In this document: positions 16,835 to 25,410 of the stretch, one piece after another
Position numbering within the stretch: the stretch's first letter is position 1
How the letters are laid out: the number at the start of each line of letters is the position of its first letter
NCBI GenBank assembly: GCA_020054675.1
Contig: JAIHAL010000001.1
Location: 1-64,000, forward strand
Direction of reading: 5' to 3'
DNA length: 64,000 nt
Origin: Oscillospiraceae bacterium
GTDB taxonomy: Bacteria > Bacillota > Clostridia > Oscillospirales > Ruminococcaceae
Notes under the pieces: model-generated
What the model was told of the DNA's origin: nothing
The model's database searches: none
Seen by the model: only the letters and a program-made list of their open reading frames with translations
Made by a program: the position numbers and the translations under genes

Positions 16835-17512
16835 ATGAATATTAAAATAAATGAGAAAAAAGAAATAATTTATTTGATAATAGGAGTTTTTGGCGCATTT
16901 CTTGGCTTGTTTGGCGTGGCATTTTTTAATCAATATATACTTATGTCATTATCTTTATGGATGAGAATAATAGCAATGATTGTTACATATTGGATTATTG
17001 CATTGATTCCGATAATTGTAATGATTATAGCAAAAGATAATTTAGAAGATTATGGATTTAAAACAGATAATATCGGTTGGCAAATTATTGCAGGTGTTCT
17101 TATAGGTACCTGCATGTCTTTGGTGTTAACTTTGATTCCTCATTTATTGGGTTTAGGTGAGTATGTTGACAATGGAAGACGGTATAAATATTTATGGCAG
17201 TTTGTTTATGAAATTTTTTATTGTATTTTAGGAATTGGCTTTGTTGAAGAATTTGTATTTAGGGGCTTTATTTATGAAAAAATTAAAAGAATAGGCAAAA
17301 CGGATGTTGTTGCAATTGTTGGTTCGTCTATTCTTTTCGGTGCATTTCATTTACTTAGCGGGAACATTGTTCAAATGATTGTGACTTGTTTTTTAGGTGT
17401 ATTATTTTGCTTGTTCAGATTAAAAATTAAGAATTGCTCAATCTTGTCATTGATAATTGCACATGGCATATATGATGCATTGATTTCTCTTTGGTCATCA
17501 TTATTACTATAG
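16835..17512 (+). CDS. CPBP-family intramembrane glutamic protease
   Basis: About 225 residues with roughly six to seven hydrophobic helices. The family motifs are present: EEFVFR (EExxxR, near residue 138), the later F-x-x-x-H in FGAFHL and HGIYD in the last helix. These are the metal-free or glutamate catalytic residues of CAAX/Abi (PF02517) proteases. In Firmicutes such proteins act in bacteriocin immunity, peptide processing or prenyl-protein-like cleavage; the substrate is unknown. ATG at 16835 follows GGGG; the TTG at 16778 gives an unlikely 19-residue extension. Monocistronic, with its own consensus promoter. Confidence 0.85.
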   Translation: MNIKINEKKEIIYLIIGVFGAFLGLFGVAFFNQYILMSLSLWMRIIAMIVTYWIIALIPIIVMIIAKDNLEDYGFKTDNIGWQIIAGVLIGTCMSLVLTLIPHLLGLGEYVDNGRRYKYLWQFVYEIFYCILGIGFVEEFVFRGFIYEKIKRIGKTDVVAIVGSSILFGAFHLLSGNIVQMIVTCFLGVLFCLFRLKIKNCSILSLIIAHGIYDALISLWSSLLL

Positions 17513-17604
17513 GGTATATATTTTATTTTTGTAATAGAGCCAAAATATACTTTTTATATATGTTTTTGATATTTTAAAGCAATTATTTTTGTGATTTTTT
17601 ATAA

Positions 17605-17633
17605 TTGACAAGATTGCAAAAGGAAGCTATAAT
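17605..17633 (+). promoter_or_regulatory. Consensus SigA promoter of the uORF-metY transcript
   Basis: TTGACA (17605-17610), 17-bp spacer, TATAAT (17628-17633). The predicted leader is about 235 bases before metY, long enough for regulation. I see no S-box, T-box or SAM-II core in it; the leader contains a 24-codon ORF instead. The 17513-17604 stretch shows nothing further. Confidence 0.85.
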
Positions 17634-17764
17634 AAATCCATATCAAGGATATATGTTAAGTATAGATAATAAAAGTGAGATTGATTGAAATGCTAAATGT
17701 CGTATGGCATCACAATATCATACTGTTTCTATATGAATAGTAATATATAATTGAGGTGAAGCAA

Positions 17765-17839
17765 ATGCGTATGCTTAAAATGATTAGAAATAATTGGAGG
17801 AATGGACGAATGTGCATTTGTCCGGAAGTGTTGCTTTAA
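17765..17839 (+). CDS. 24-residue upstream ORF with Cys codons, candidate leader peptide
   Basis: ATG at 17765 has a strong ribosome site (GAGGTG, 17753-17758, six bases before the ATG) and the frame ends at TAA 17837-17839. The peptide is basic and ends MCICPEVLL, with TGC and TGT two codons apart near the C-terminus. It lies 34 bases before metY. Cys-rich leader peptides that respond to cysteine supply are known in actinobacteria; the same idea here is inference. No terminator-like hairpin lies between uORF and metY, so any control would be by coupling, Rho or mRNA folding. Confidence 0.5.
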   Translation: MRMLKMIRNNWRNGRMCICPEVLL

Positions 17840-17867
17840 AATAAATAATAAAAAATGAAAGAGGTAA

Positions 17868-19157
<1,290 letters not shown>

Positions 19158-19165
19158 TATAGTCA

Positions 19166-19205
19166 AAAACGGCACTGCCTGAAAAGTGGCAGTGCCGTTT
19201 TGTAA
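19166..19205 (+). terminator. Terminator of metY
   Basis: A 14-bp perfect stem (19166-19179 with 19188-19201, AAAACGGCACTGCC) with an 8-base loop; the 3' arm supplies TTTT. Confidence 0.8.
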
Positions 19206-19239
19206 AAAAATCCCCCTTTGAATTTTTCTCAAAGGGGGA
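19204..19239 (-). terminator. Terminator of the hydrogenase operon
   Basis: TCCCCCTTTG (19211-19220) pairs with CAAAGGGGGA (19230-19239); on the minus strand the stem is followed by seven Ts. Convergent with the metY terminator. Confidence 0.85.
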
Positions 19240-19285
19240 TAAGTTTATGCAACTTAAAGCAGTCTGTTTTGAATGAAAGGGGGTA

Positions 19286-21028
19286 TTAGTAAAGACCTCT
19301 CTTAACATAAGAGGTATGGAGTATTTCATGAGCCTTGTGACTTCCCGGTTCGCCGAAGAATTCTTTGTAAAGCTGCTGAATTGCTTCGTTTTCGTGTGAT
19401 TTTCTAACCGGCATTGCCGCGTCAATATCATAAAGAGCCTTTGCCCTGAGTGAGCGGATGTCTTCAAAATTTCGTACTGAAGCAGGCTGTTGAGGTTGGC
19501 CGCCTCCGTTTACACAACCGCCCGGGCAGCCCATGATTTCAATGAAGTGGTAATTTGCTTCTCCTCTTTTAACCTTGTTGAGGAGTTCTTTTGCATTAGC
19601 AAGTCCGGAAGCAACCGCAACCTTAACTTCCATTCCGGCAACATTGTAGGAAGCTTCCTTTATGCCCTGCATTCCGCGAACGTCGGTGAAATCAAGCTTT
19701 TCAAGCTTTTGGCCGCTGAGCTTTTCAACTGCCGTTCTAAGGGCTGCTTCCATAACACCGCCGCTTGCGCCGAAGATTACTCCGGCTCCGGTAGAAATTC
19801 CAAGAGGAGTATCAAACTTTTCATCCGGCAAATCGGCAAATTTAATGCCTGCACGATCAATCATCCTTGCAAGTTCCCTTGTTGTGATTGCTATGTCAAC
19901 ATCAGGAACGCCTGCTGCAGCCTCATCATCTCTGCCTATTTCAAATTTCTTTGCAGTACAAGGCATTACGGCAACCATTACTATATCTTTGGGGTCTATG
20001 CCCATTTTTTGAGCATAGTAAGTTTTTGCAACGGCTCCGAACATCTGCATAGGAGATTTGCAGGTAGAGAGATTTTCGGTCATGTCAGGGAAGTAGTGTT
20101 CGCAGTACTTAATCCATCCCGGCGAGCAGGAGGTAATCATAGGAAGCACGCCGCCGTTTTTAACCCTGTCAAGGAATTCGTTTGCTTCTTCCATGATTGT
20201 GAGGTCTGCCGCAAAGTCTGTGTCAAATACTTTTGCAAAGCCAAGCCTGCGGAGAGCGGCAACCATTTTGCCCTCAACATTAGTGCCGATAGGCATGCCG
20301 AAAGCCTCACCCAAAGCTGCGCGAACCGCAGGGGCAGTCTGTACGATGACGTGCTTGCTCTTGTCGGCAAGAGCTGCAAAAACATCATCGGTATTATCTT
20401 TTTCAGAAAGCGCGCCTGTCGGGCAAACAGCTATGCATTGTCCACAGGATACGCATGAAGTTTCGCCAAGTCCCATTCCAAACGGGCTTGCAATGCTTGT
20501 TCTAAATCCGCGCTCATTTGCGCCGATTACTCCTACCGCCTGAACCTTGTCGCATACTGCCGTACATCTTCTGCAAAGTATGCACTTGTTATTGTCACGG
20601 TACATGTGTGCGGCTGAATAATCTATTTCGTATTCGGGATTTTCGCCGTCGTATTTGCCTTCATCTTCAACTTTAAGGTCGTGTGAAAGCTTTTGAAGCT
20701 CGCAGTTTCCGCTTCTTACGCAGGAAAGACATTTTCTGTCATGGGTGGAAAGTATGAGCTGAAGTGTTTTTTTCCTTGCTTCAAGGATTTGCGGAGTGTT
20801 TGTGTATATTTCCATGCCTTCGTTTATGGGATAAACGCAGGATGCCACGAAACTTCTTGCGCCTTTGACCTCAACAACGCAGATGCGGCAGGCGCCGATT
20901 TCGTTTATTTCCTTCAAGTAGCAAAGCGTAGGGATTTCAATGCCCGCAATTCTTGCCGCTTGAAGAATTGTAGAACCTTTCGGTGCGGAAACGTCCACAC
21001 CGTTGATTTTGATATTAACATTTTCCAT
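19286..21028 (-). CDS. hndD: [FeFe] hydrogenase catalytic subunit, HndD type
   Basis: A 580-residue cytosolic hydrogenase large subunit. Order of domains: [2Fe-2S] ferredoxin (Cys 36, 47, 50, 64), His-ligated [4Fe-4S] (H96, C100, C103, C109), two [4Fe-4S] (CILCRRCTAVC, 149-159; CVSCGQCIAVC, 192-202), then the H-cluster domain with L1 TSCSPGW (299-305), L2 MPCTAKKFE (355-363) and L3 EIMGCPGGCVNGGG (497-510), and a C-terminal small-subunit-like tail. With HndA, B and C it forms an NAD(P)-linked, probably electron-bifurcating hydrogenase coupling H2 to NADH and ferredoxin. L1 has Ser at the second Cys position of the classic TSCCPxW. Maturases HydEFG are not in this window. Confidence 0.96.
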   Translation of the reverse strand: MENVNIKINGVDVSAPKGSTILQAARIAGIEIPTLCYLKEINEIGACRICVVEVKGARSFVASCVYPINEGMEIYTNTPQILEARKKTLQLILSTHDRKCLSCVRSGNCELQKLSHDLKVEDEGKYDGENPEYEIDYSAAHMYRDNNKCILCRRCTAVCDKVQAVGVIGANERGFRTSIASPFGMGLGETSCVSCGQCIAVCPTGALSEKDNTDDVFAALADKSKHVIVQTAPAVRAALGEAFGMPIGTNVEGKMVAALRRLGFAKVFDTDFAADLTIMEEANEFLDRVKNGGVLPMITSCSPGWIKYCEHYFPDMTENLSTCKSPMQMFGAVAKTYYAQKMGIDPKDIVMVAVMPCTAKKFEIGRDDEAAAGVPDVDIAITTRELARMIDRAGIKFADLPDEKFDTPLGISTGAGVIFGASGGVMEAALRTAVEKLSGQKLEKLDFTDVRGMQGIKEASYNVAGMEVKVAVASGLANAKELLNKVKRGEANYHFIEIMGCPGGCVNGGGQPQQPASVRNFEDIRSLRAKALYDIDAAMPVRKSHENEAIQQLYKEFFGEPGSHKAHEILHTSYVKRGLY

Positions 21029-21046
21029 GCTGCTTTTTCCTCCAAC

Positions 21047-22834
21047 CTATTTCTTGACGATAGCGCCAAAGCGGCATTTTTCCATACAAGCCCCGCACTT
21101 GATGCATTTTGACTTGTCAATAACGTGCGGATTTTTAACTTCTCCGGAAATAGCGCCAACCGGACATACCCTTGCACAAAGAGTACAGCCCTTGCACTTG
21201 TCGGCGATGATTTCATAGCTGAGAAGCGACTTGCAGACTCCGGCTGGGCATTTTTTGTCAACAACGTGCGCTATATATTCATCCTTAAAGTAGCGAAGCG
21301 TTGAAAGCACCGGATTCGGAGCAGTTTGTCCGAGACCGCAGAGGCTGTTTGATTTGATGTAGTAGCAAAGTTCTTCAAGCTTGTCTATATCTTCAAGAGT
21401 GCCCTGTCCCTTTGTTATTTTATCAAGCATTTCATAAAGCCTTTTTGTTCCGATACGGCAAGGTGTGCATTTTCCGCATGATTCGTCAACCGTAAATTCA
21501 AGGAAGAATTTTGCAATGTCAACCATGCAGGTGTCTTCATCCATTACGATAAGACCGCCGGAACCCATCATTGAACCGATTGCTATAAGGTTGTCATAAT
21601 CAATCGGGATGTCAAAGTGTTCGGCAGGAATGCATCCTCCGGAAGGACCTCCGGTTTGCGCCGCCTTAAACTTTTTGCCGTTAGGAATTCCGCCGCCGAT
21701 TTCCTCGACTACTTCGCGCAAAGTTGTTCCCATAGGAACTTCCACAAGTCCTGTGTTGTGGATTTTTCCGCCGAGCGCAAACACCTTTGTGCCCTTTGAT
21801 TTTTCGGTGCCCATTGAAGCAAACCATTCTGCGCCGTTAAGGATTATTTGCGGGATGTTTGCATAGGTTTCAACGTTGTTAAGGATTGTCGGCTTGCCGA
21901 AAAGACCTTTTTGAGCAGGGAAAGGAGGTCTTGGACGCGGTTCCCCGCGGTTGCCTTCAATGGATGTCATAAGCGCTGTTTCCTCGCCGCAAACGAATGC
22001 GCCGGCGCCAAGCCTTAATCCTATGTCAAATGAAAATCCTGTTCCAAATATGTTGTTGCCGAGCAAGCCGTATTCGCGGGCCTGCTTGATTGCAATTTCA
22101 AGCCTTTGAACGGCAATGGGGTATTCCGCACGGACATAAATGTAGCCTTGATTTGCTCCGATTGCATATCCGGCGATAGCCATGGCTTCAAGTACTGCAT
22201 GCGGGTCGCCTTCAAGCACTGAACGGTCCATGAATGCTCCCGGGTCACCTTCGTCGGCGTTGCAGCATACATACTTTTGGTCTGCGTGATTTTCTTTTGC
22301 AAGCTTCCATTTAAGGCCGGTAGGGAATCCGCCGCCGCCTCTTCCGCGGAGCCCGCTGTCTGTGATTATTTTTATAACATCATCGGGAGTGTATTCGGTG
22401 AGTACTTTTCCAAGGGCTTCATATCCGCCTGTTCCGATGTATTCTTCAATGTTTTCAGGATTGATTACACCGCAGTTGCGCAAAGCCACACGGTGCTGCT
22501 TTTTATAAAAGTTTGTTTCACCAAGTGATTTTATTCCGTTTTCGGTAACTGTTTCGTTGTAAAGAAGGCGTGTTACGACTCTTCCCTTTAAAAGATGCTC
22601 TGAAACAATTTCGGGGATGTCTTCTTCTTTTACCATGGAGTAAAAGCTGCCTTCCGGATATATTATCATAATCGGTCCAAGTGCGCAAAGACCAAAGCAT
22701 CCCGTCTTTACAACCTGGACTTCTTTTGAAAGACCGTTTTTGTCAATTTCTTCTTGCAGCTTTTCGGCTATCTTGCCGCTTCCGGAAGAAGTACAGCCTG
22801 TTCCGCCGCAAATCAATACGTGTGAACGATACAT
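21047..22834 (-). CDS. hndC: Hydrogenase NuoF-like subunit, HndC type
   Basis: 595 residues in three parts: a thioredoxin-like [2Fe-2S] domain (CGGTGCTSSG, TGCFGLC; residues 1-90), the NuoF-like FMN/NADH domain (GLRGRGGGGFPTGLKW, CGEETALMTSIEG, then the N3 cluster ESCGKCTPCRIG), and a two-cluster ferredoxin tail (CKGCTLCARVC, CIKCGACMEKC). It is the flavin-containing subunit where NAD(P)H reacts and bifurcation is thought to occur. It starts 20 bases after hndB and is followed by hndD after 18 bases, clearly one operon. Confidence 0.95.
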   Translation of the reverse strand: MYRSHVLICGGTGCTSSGSGKIAEKLQEEIDKNGLSKEVQVVKTGCFGLCALGPIMIIYPEGSFYSMVKEEDIPEIVSEHLLKGRVVTRLLYNETVTENGIKSLGETNFYKKQHRVALRNCGVINPENIEEYIGTGGYEALGKVLTEYTPDDVIKIITDSGLRGRGGGGFPTGLKWKLAKENHADQKYVCCNADEGDPGAFMDRSVLEGDPHAVLEAMAIAGYAIGANQGYIYVRAEYPIAVQRLEIAIKQAREYGLLGNNIFGTGFSFDIGLRLGAGAFVCGEETALMTSIEGNRGEPRPRPPFPAQKGLFGKPTILNNVETYANIPQIILNGAEWFASMGTEKSKGTKVFALGGKIHNTGLVEVPMGTTLREVVEEIGGGIPNGKKFKAAQTGGPSGGCIPAEHFDIPIDYDNLIAIGSMMGSGGLIVMDEDTCMVDIAKFFLEFTVDESCGKCTPCRIGTKRLYEMLDKITKGQGTLEDIDKLEELCYYIKSNSLCGLGQTAPNPVLSTLRYFKDEYIAHVVDKKCPAGVCKSLLSYEIIADKCKGCTLCARVCPVGAISGEVKNPHVIDKSKCIKCGACMEKCRFGAIVKK

Positions 22835-22854
22835 ACTTTTGAAATCCTCCTATA

Positions 22855-23232
22855 TTATTGTTTGAGCATATCGGGAGAGAGCACATATTTTGTTACTACT
22901 TTTCCTTTTACAAGGTGCTGGTCGATAACTTCATGCGCTTTTTCTTCGGTCATCTTAACGTAAGTAACCTTTTCTCCGTCCGGAGTAATTACCTCAACAA
23001 TAGGCTCGTACTGGCAAAGTCCTATGCATCCTGTTTGGACAACGGTTACGTTGTCAAGTCCTTTTTCCTGAACTCCGGCAGCAAAAGCGTTAAGCACCGG
23101 TCTTGCTCCGGCGGCAATACCGCAGGTTGCCATTCCAACCACTACGCGTATGGAGTTTGAGTTTTCCCCGCGGAGTTTTACTTGATTTTGCATTTTATCT
23201 CTAATGGCTTTAAGTTCATCCAATGATTTCAT
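22855..23232 (-). CDS. hndB: Hydrogenase [2Fe-2S] subunit, HndB type
   Basis: A 125-residue thioredoxin-like [2Fe-2S] ferredoxin with Cys pairs MATCGIAAGA and TGCIGLC, the layout of HndB/NuoE C-terminal domains, and an N-terminal helix MKSLDELKAIRDKMQNQ characteristic of HndB. It probably shuttles electrons within the hydrogenase complex. GGAGG precedes the ATG. Confidence 0.92.
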   Translation of the reverse strand: MKSLDELKAIRDKMQNQVKLRGENSNSIRVVVGMATCGIAAGARPVLNAFAAGVQEKGLDNVTVVQTGCIGLCQYEPIVEVITPDGEKVTYVKMTEEKAHEVIDQHLVKGKVVTKYVLSPDMLKQ

Positions 23233-23261
23233 ACATTTTCCTCCTTTTTGCTTTTAGGTTT

Positions 23262-23819
23262 TCAAAAAACAGCGCCGCCGTTAATTTCGTTTTTGTTTTG
23301 TGTAAGAAAATCCCTGATGTATTTTGAAACTTCCGGCTCATTAAAAGATATGTCGCCTAATATTTTTTTAAGTTCCCTTGTGTCAAGCGAAAAACCCTTG
23401 CCATCAACCGAGTAGCTGAAAACAAAATCCCTTTCTTCGTTCAAAGTTACCAGCGCATGAATTGTGGCGGATATATCGCCAAGCGGCATCCTGTCTATGC
23501 TTGAAAGCATAAAAACCGCGCGGACAGTTGTTCCGGCATTGGGGGCTGAATTTATTTCAAAGCTGCCTCCGGTGCTTTCCGCGGCAAATTTAAAGAACGG
23601 TATTCCAAGACCTATTTTTCTTGTGGTCCTTGTAGTAAAAAAGGGGTCAATGACTTTTTCAAGCTGTTCCTTGGTCATTCCGCAGCCGTCATCTTTTATA
23701 ATAACTTCAAGAGTATCGGCTGTGGTGTCGATTGCTATGCTTATTTCGATAAGCCCTGCCTCGGCGCGTATGGAATTTTGCGCCACGTCAAGGATGTTAA
23801 GGGAAATTTCCGGCAGCAT
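23262..23819 (-). CDS. Histidine-kinase-like ATPase in the hydrogenase operon
   Basis: 185 residues with a GHKL ATP-binding domain in the first about 120: N-box DVAQNSIRAEA, G1 DDGCGM, then PFFTTRTTRKIGLGIPFFK (F and G2 boxes) and a final GTTVRAVF. No phosphoacceptor His, receiver or membrane segment is present, so it is not a complete sensor kinase. The C-terminal about 60 residues are unassigned. Its ATG overlaps the hndA stop (TGATG, 23821-23817). ATPases of this kind recur beside HndA in clostridial hydrogenase loci; role unproven, possibly regulatory through protein-protein contact with the DRTGG/RsbW-like proteins encoded across the divergent promoter. Confidence 0.85.
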   Translation of the reverse strand: MLPEISLNILDVAQNSIRAEAGLIEISIAIDTTADTLEVIIKDDGCGMTKEQLEKVIDPFFTTRTTRKIGLGIPFFKFAAESTGGSFEINSAPNAGTTVRAVFMLSSIDRMPLGDISATIHALVTLNEERDFVFSYSVDGKGFSLDTRELKKILGDISFNEPEVSKYIRDFLTQNKNEINGGAVF

Positions 23820-24316
23820 CAGTCTTGATATTTTGCAAGGATTCCGTCTATATCGTCAACTGTAAGGCGTCCGTAAACGTCCTCGTTTATGGTAAGCACG
23901 GGTGCAAGACCGCAAGCGCCTATGCAGCGGCAGGCTTCAAGTGAAAATTTTCCGTCCGGAGTGCATTCGCCGCCGGCAATTCCGAGCTTTTCCATAAGCT
24001 TGTTGTAAATGTCGCCGGAGCCTTTAACATAGCAGGCTGTGCCAAGGCAAACCGAGATTTTGTATTTTCCCTTGGGGTAAAGAGAAAATTGTGAGTAAAA
24101 TGTAACTACTCCATATACTTTTTCAAGCGGGATATCAAGCTCTTCCGCAATGATAGTTTGAACTTCAATTGGGAGATAGCCGTAGATTTCCTGTGCTTTT
24201 TGAAGTATGGGCATCAAAGCGCCTTTATCTTCTTTCATTTCGGCAATTACTTTTAAAAGCTTTGCCTTTTGCTCTTCCGTGCCCGTAAAGGGAACCGTTT
24301 TTTTCTGCAAGCCCAT
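23819..24316 (-). CDS. hndA: Hydrogenase NuoE-like subunit, HndA type
   Basis: 165 residues of the NuoE (24 kDa) family: N-terminal helical bundle (EEQKAKLLKVIAEMKEDKGALMPILQKAQEIYGYLP pattern), then a thioredoxin-like [2Fe-2S] domain with CLGTAC and CRCIGACGLAP. First gene of the operon hndA-ATPase-hndBCD. ATG at 24316 follows AAGGAGGTTC; the upstream in-frame ATG at 24355 lies ahead of that ribosome site and is unlikely. Confidence 0.95.
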   Translation of the reverse strand: MGLQKKTVPFTGTEEQKAKLLKVIAEMKEDKGALMPILQKAQEIYGYLPIEVQTIIAEELDIPLEKVYGVVTFYSQFSLYPKGKYKISVCLGTACYVKGSGDIYNKLMEKLGIAGGECTPDGKFSLEACRCIGACGLAPVLTINEDVYGRLTVDDIDGILAKYQD

Positions 24317-24384
24317 TTTAGAACCTCCTTGAAATTGTGCGTTAAAATTCGGCAAAAAACCTTATTAACTAAGAGCTTTTTACT

Positions 24385-24402
24385 TTGTTACAATATTAAC
24401 AT
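24385..24402. promoter_or_regulatory. Rex-like operator
   Basis: TTGTTACAATATTAACAT resembles the clostridial Rex consensus TTGTTAANNNNTTAACAA with two mismatches, and its right end overlaps the hnd -10 box. Rex represses fermentative and hydrogenase genes at low NADH/NAD+ in several clostridia. Site recognition is by eye. Confidence 0.4.
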
Positions 24403-24409
24403 TATATCA
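24401..24409 (-). promoter_or_regulatory. Extended -10 promoter of the hnd operon
   Basis: The minus strand reads TGATATAAT at 24409-24401, a TG-N-TATAAT extended -10; the -35 region is weak. The leader to hndA is about 80 bases. Confidence 0.55.
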
Positions 24410-24459
24410 CAAGCCTTAAAAAAAAGCTATAAAAATATCTTACTAACAACCCTGTACTC

Positions 24460-24480
24460 TTTTGTACATTTCGTACAAAA
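24460..24480. promoter_or_regulatory. Perfect palindrome between divergent hydrogenase and regulator operons
   Basis: TTTTGTAC-N5-GTACAAAA. A further TGTAC half-site at 24453-24457 is spaced 10 bp from the left arm, giving three half-sites on one helix face. It lies upstream of both promoters, which fits an activator or shared regulator. The protein that binds it is not known. Confidence 0.55.
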
Positions 24481-24535
24481 CGATATGGTTTTAGTATATA
24501 TTATCCATAAAAATGAAAGGTTTATGCTTTGCTGT

Positions 24536-24564
24536 TTGAATTGTGCGGAATTAAGTGATATAAT
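24536..24564 (+). promoter_or_regulatory. SigA-type promoter of the regulator operon
   Basis: TTGAAT (24536-24541), 17-bp spacer, TATAAT (24559-24564), about 35 bases before the first ATG. Confidence 0.65.
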
Positions 24565-24598
24565 GAAAGACAGAAAAGAAAGGGGAGGCTGCTTTTGC

Positions 24599-24949
24599 AT
24601 GACCGTCAATGATATTAAGAATTATCTTGAAGCGACCGTGCTCTGCGGCGAGGAGCTGCTTTCGCACGAAGTGCATACGGCCTGCGGCTGCGATATGATG
24701 AGCGATGTCCTTGCCTTTGTCAAGGATCAATCTGTTTTGCTTACGGGACTTTGCAATCCCCAGGTGATTCGCACTGCCGAAATGATGGACATAGTATGCG
24801 TTGTTTTTGTCAGAGGAAAAGTTCCGGACCAGTCGGTGATTGAGCTTGCGTGCGAAAGGGGAATTGTTTTGCTTTCCAGCAAAATGGGAATGTTCAAAGC
24901 CTGCGGGATTTTATACGAAAAGGGCTTGCGCGGAGGTGTGAACAGTTGA
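24599..24949 (+). CDS. DRTGG-domain protein, first
   Basis: About 116 residues with the DRTGG fold (PF07085): MTVNDIKNYLEATVLCG, a central VLLTGLCNPQVIRTAEM, DIVCVVFVRGKVPDQSVIELA and a final ERGIVLLSSKMGMFKACGIL. DRTGG domains occur in phosphotransacetylase, CBS-linked and HPr-kinase-like proteins and probably bind a nucleotide or metabolite. AGGGGAGG lies about 11 bases before ATG 24599; ATG 24563 is an alternative. The stop overlaps the next gene's TTG start. A second DRTGG gene lies at 26714. Confidence 0.8.
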   Translation: MTVNDIKNYLEATVLCGEELLSHEVHTACGCDMMSDVLAFVKDQSVLLTGLCNPQVIRTAEMMDIVCVVFVRGKVPDQSVIELACERGIVLLSSKMGMFKACGILYEKGLRGGVNS

Positions 24950-25371
24950 CGGACACAATAAAACTCAAATACATAGTTTCCCCCGATGATTTCACACGCG
25001 CCGGAGAAGCATCCAGCGATGTGAAAGGAAAGCTTAAAAAAATGGGCATTCCGCCTGAAATTGTAAGAAAAGTCGCCATAGCAATGTACGAGGGCGAGAT
25101 AAATATGGTGATACACGCAAACGGCGGAACCATTGACGTTGAAATTACCCCTTCGGAAATCACAATGGTTTTGGCTGATACCGGCCCCGGGATAAAAGAT
25201 ATTGAACAGGCAATGCAGGAGGGCTTTTCAACGGCTCCGGACAATGTGCGTTCACTTGGCTTTGGCGCAGGAATGGGGCTTCCGAATATGAAGAAATATT
25301 CCGATGAAATGGATATACAAACGCAAATAGGCGTCGGCACGACGGTTACCATGAAAGTTTACATCAAATAA
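24946..25371 (+). CDS. RsbW-like anti-sigma/serine kinase ATPase
   Basis: 141 residues of the HATPase_c_2 type: N-box VAIAMYEGEINMVIHANGG, G1 ADTGPGI, G2 GFGAGMGLPNMKKYSDEM and GTTVTMKVYIK end. These are the marks of RsbW/SpoIIAB-type switch kinases, which bind ATP and phosphorylate or sequester a partner; no sigma factor or STAS gene is seen nearby. I choose TTG at 24946, which overlaps the previous stop and has CGGAGGTG 8 bases upstream. The longer frame from 24850 overlaps the DRTGG gene and is rejected. Confidence 0.82.
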   Translation: MTDTIKLKYIVSPDDFTRAGEASSDVKGKLKKMGIPPEIVRKVAIAMYEGEINMVIHANGGTIDVEITPSEITMVLADTGPGIKDIEQAMQEGFSTAPDNVRSLGFGAGMGLPNMKKYSDEMDIQTQIGVGTTVTMKVYIK

Positions 25372-25410
25372 AACCTTATTAACAATCTTGTGTAAAAAGG
25401 AGGCTTTCCT

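Noticed and set aside
19490-20458. 322-codon plus-strand ORF antisense to hndD
   Set aside because: Low-complexity shadow of a GC-biased coding strand, no ribosome site, no recognisable domain, and the opposite frame is an unmistakable hydrogenase.
24269-24598. Upstream extension of the first DRTGG ORF
   Set aside because: It would run through both divergent promoters and the palindrome; the ribosome site points to ATG 24599.
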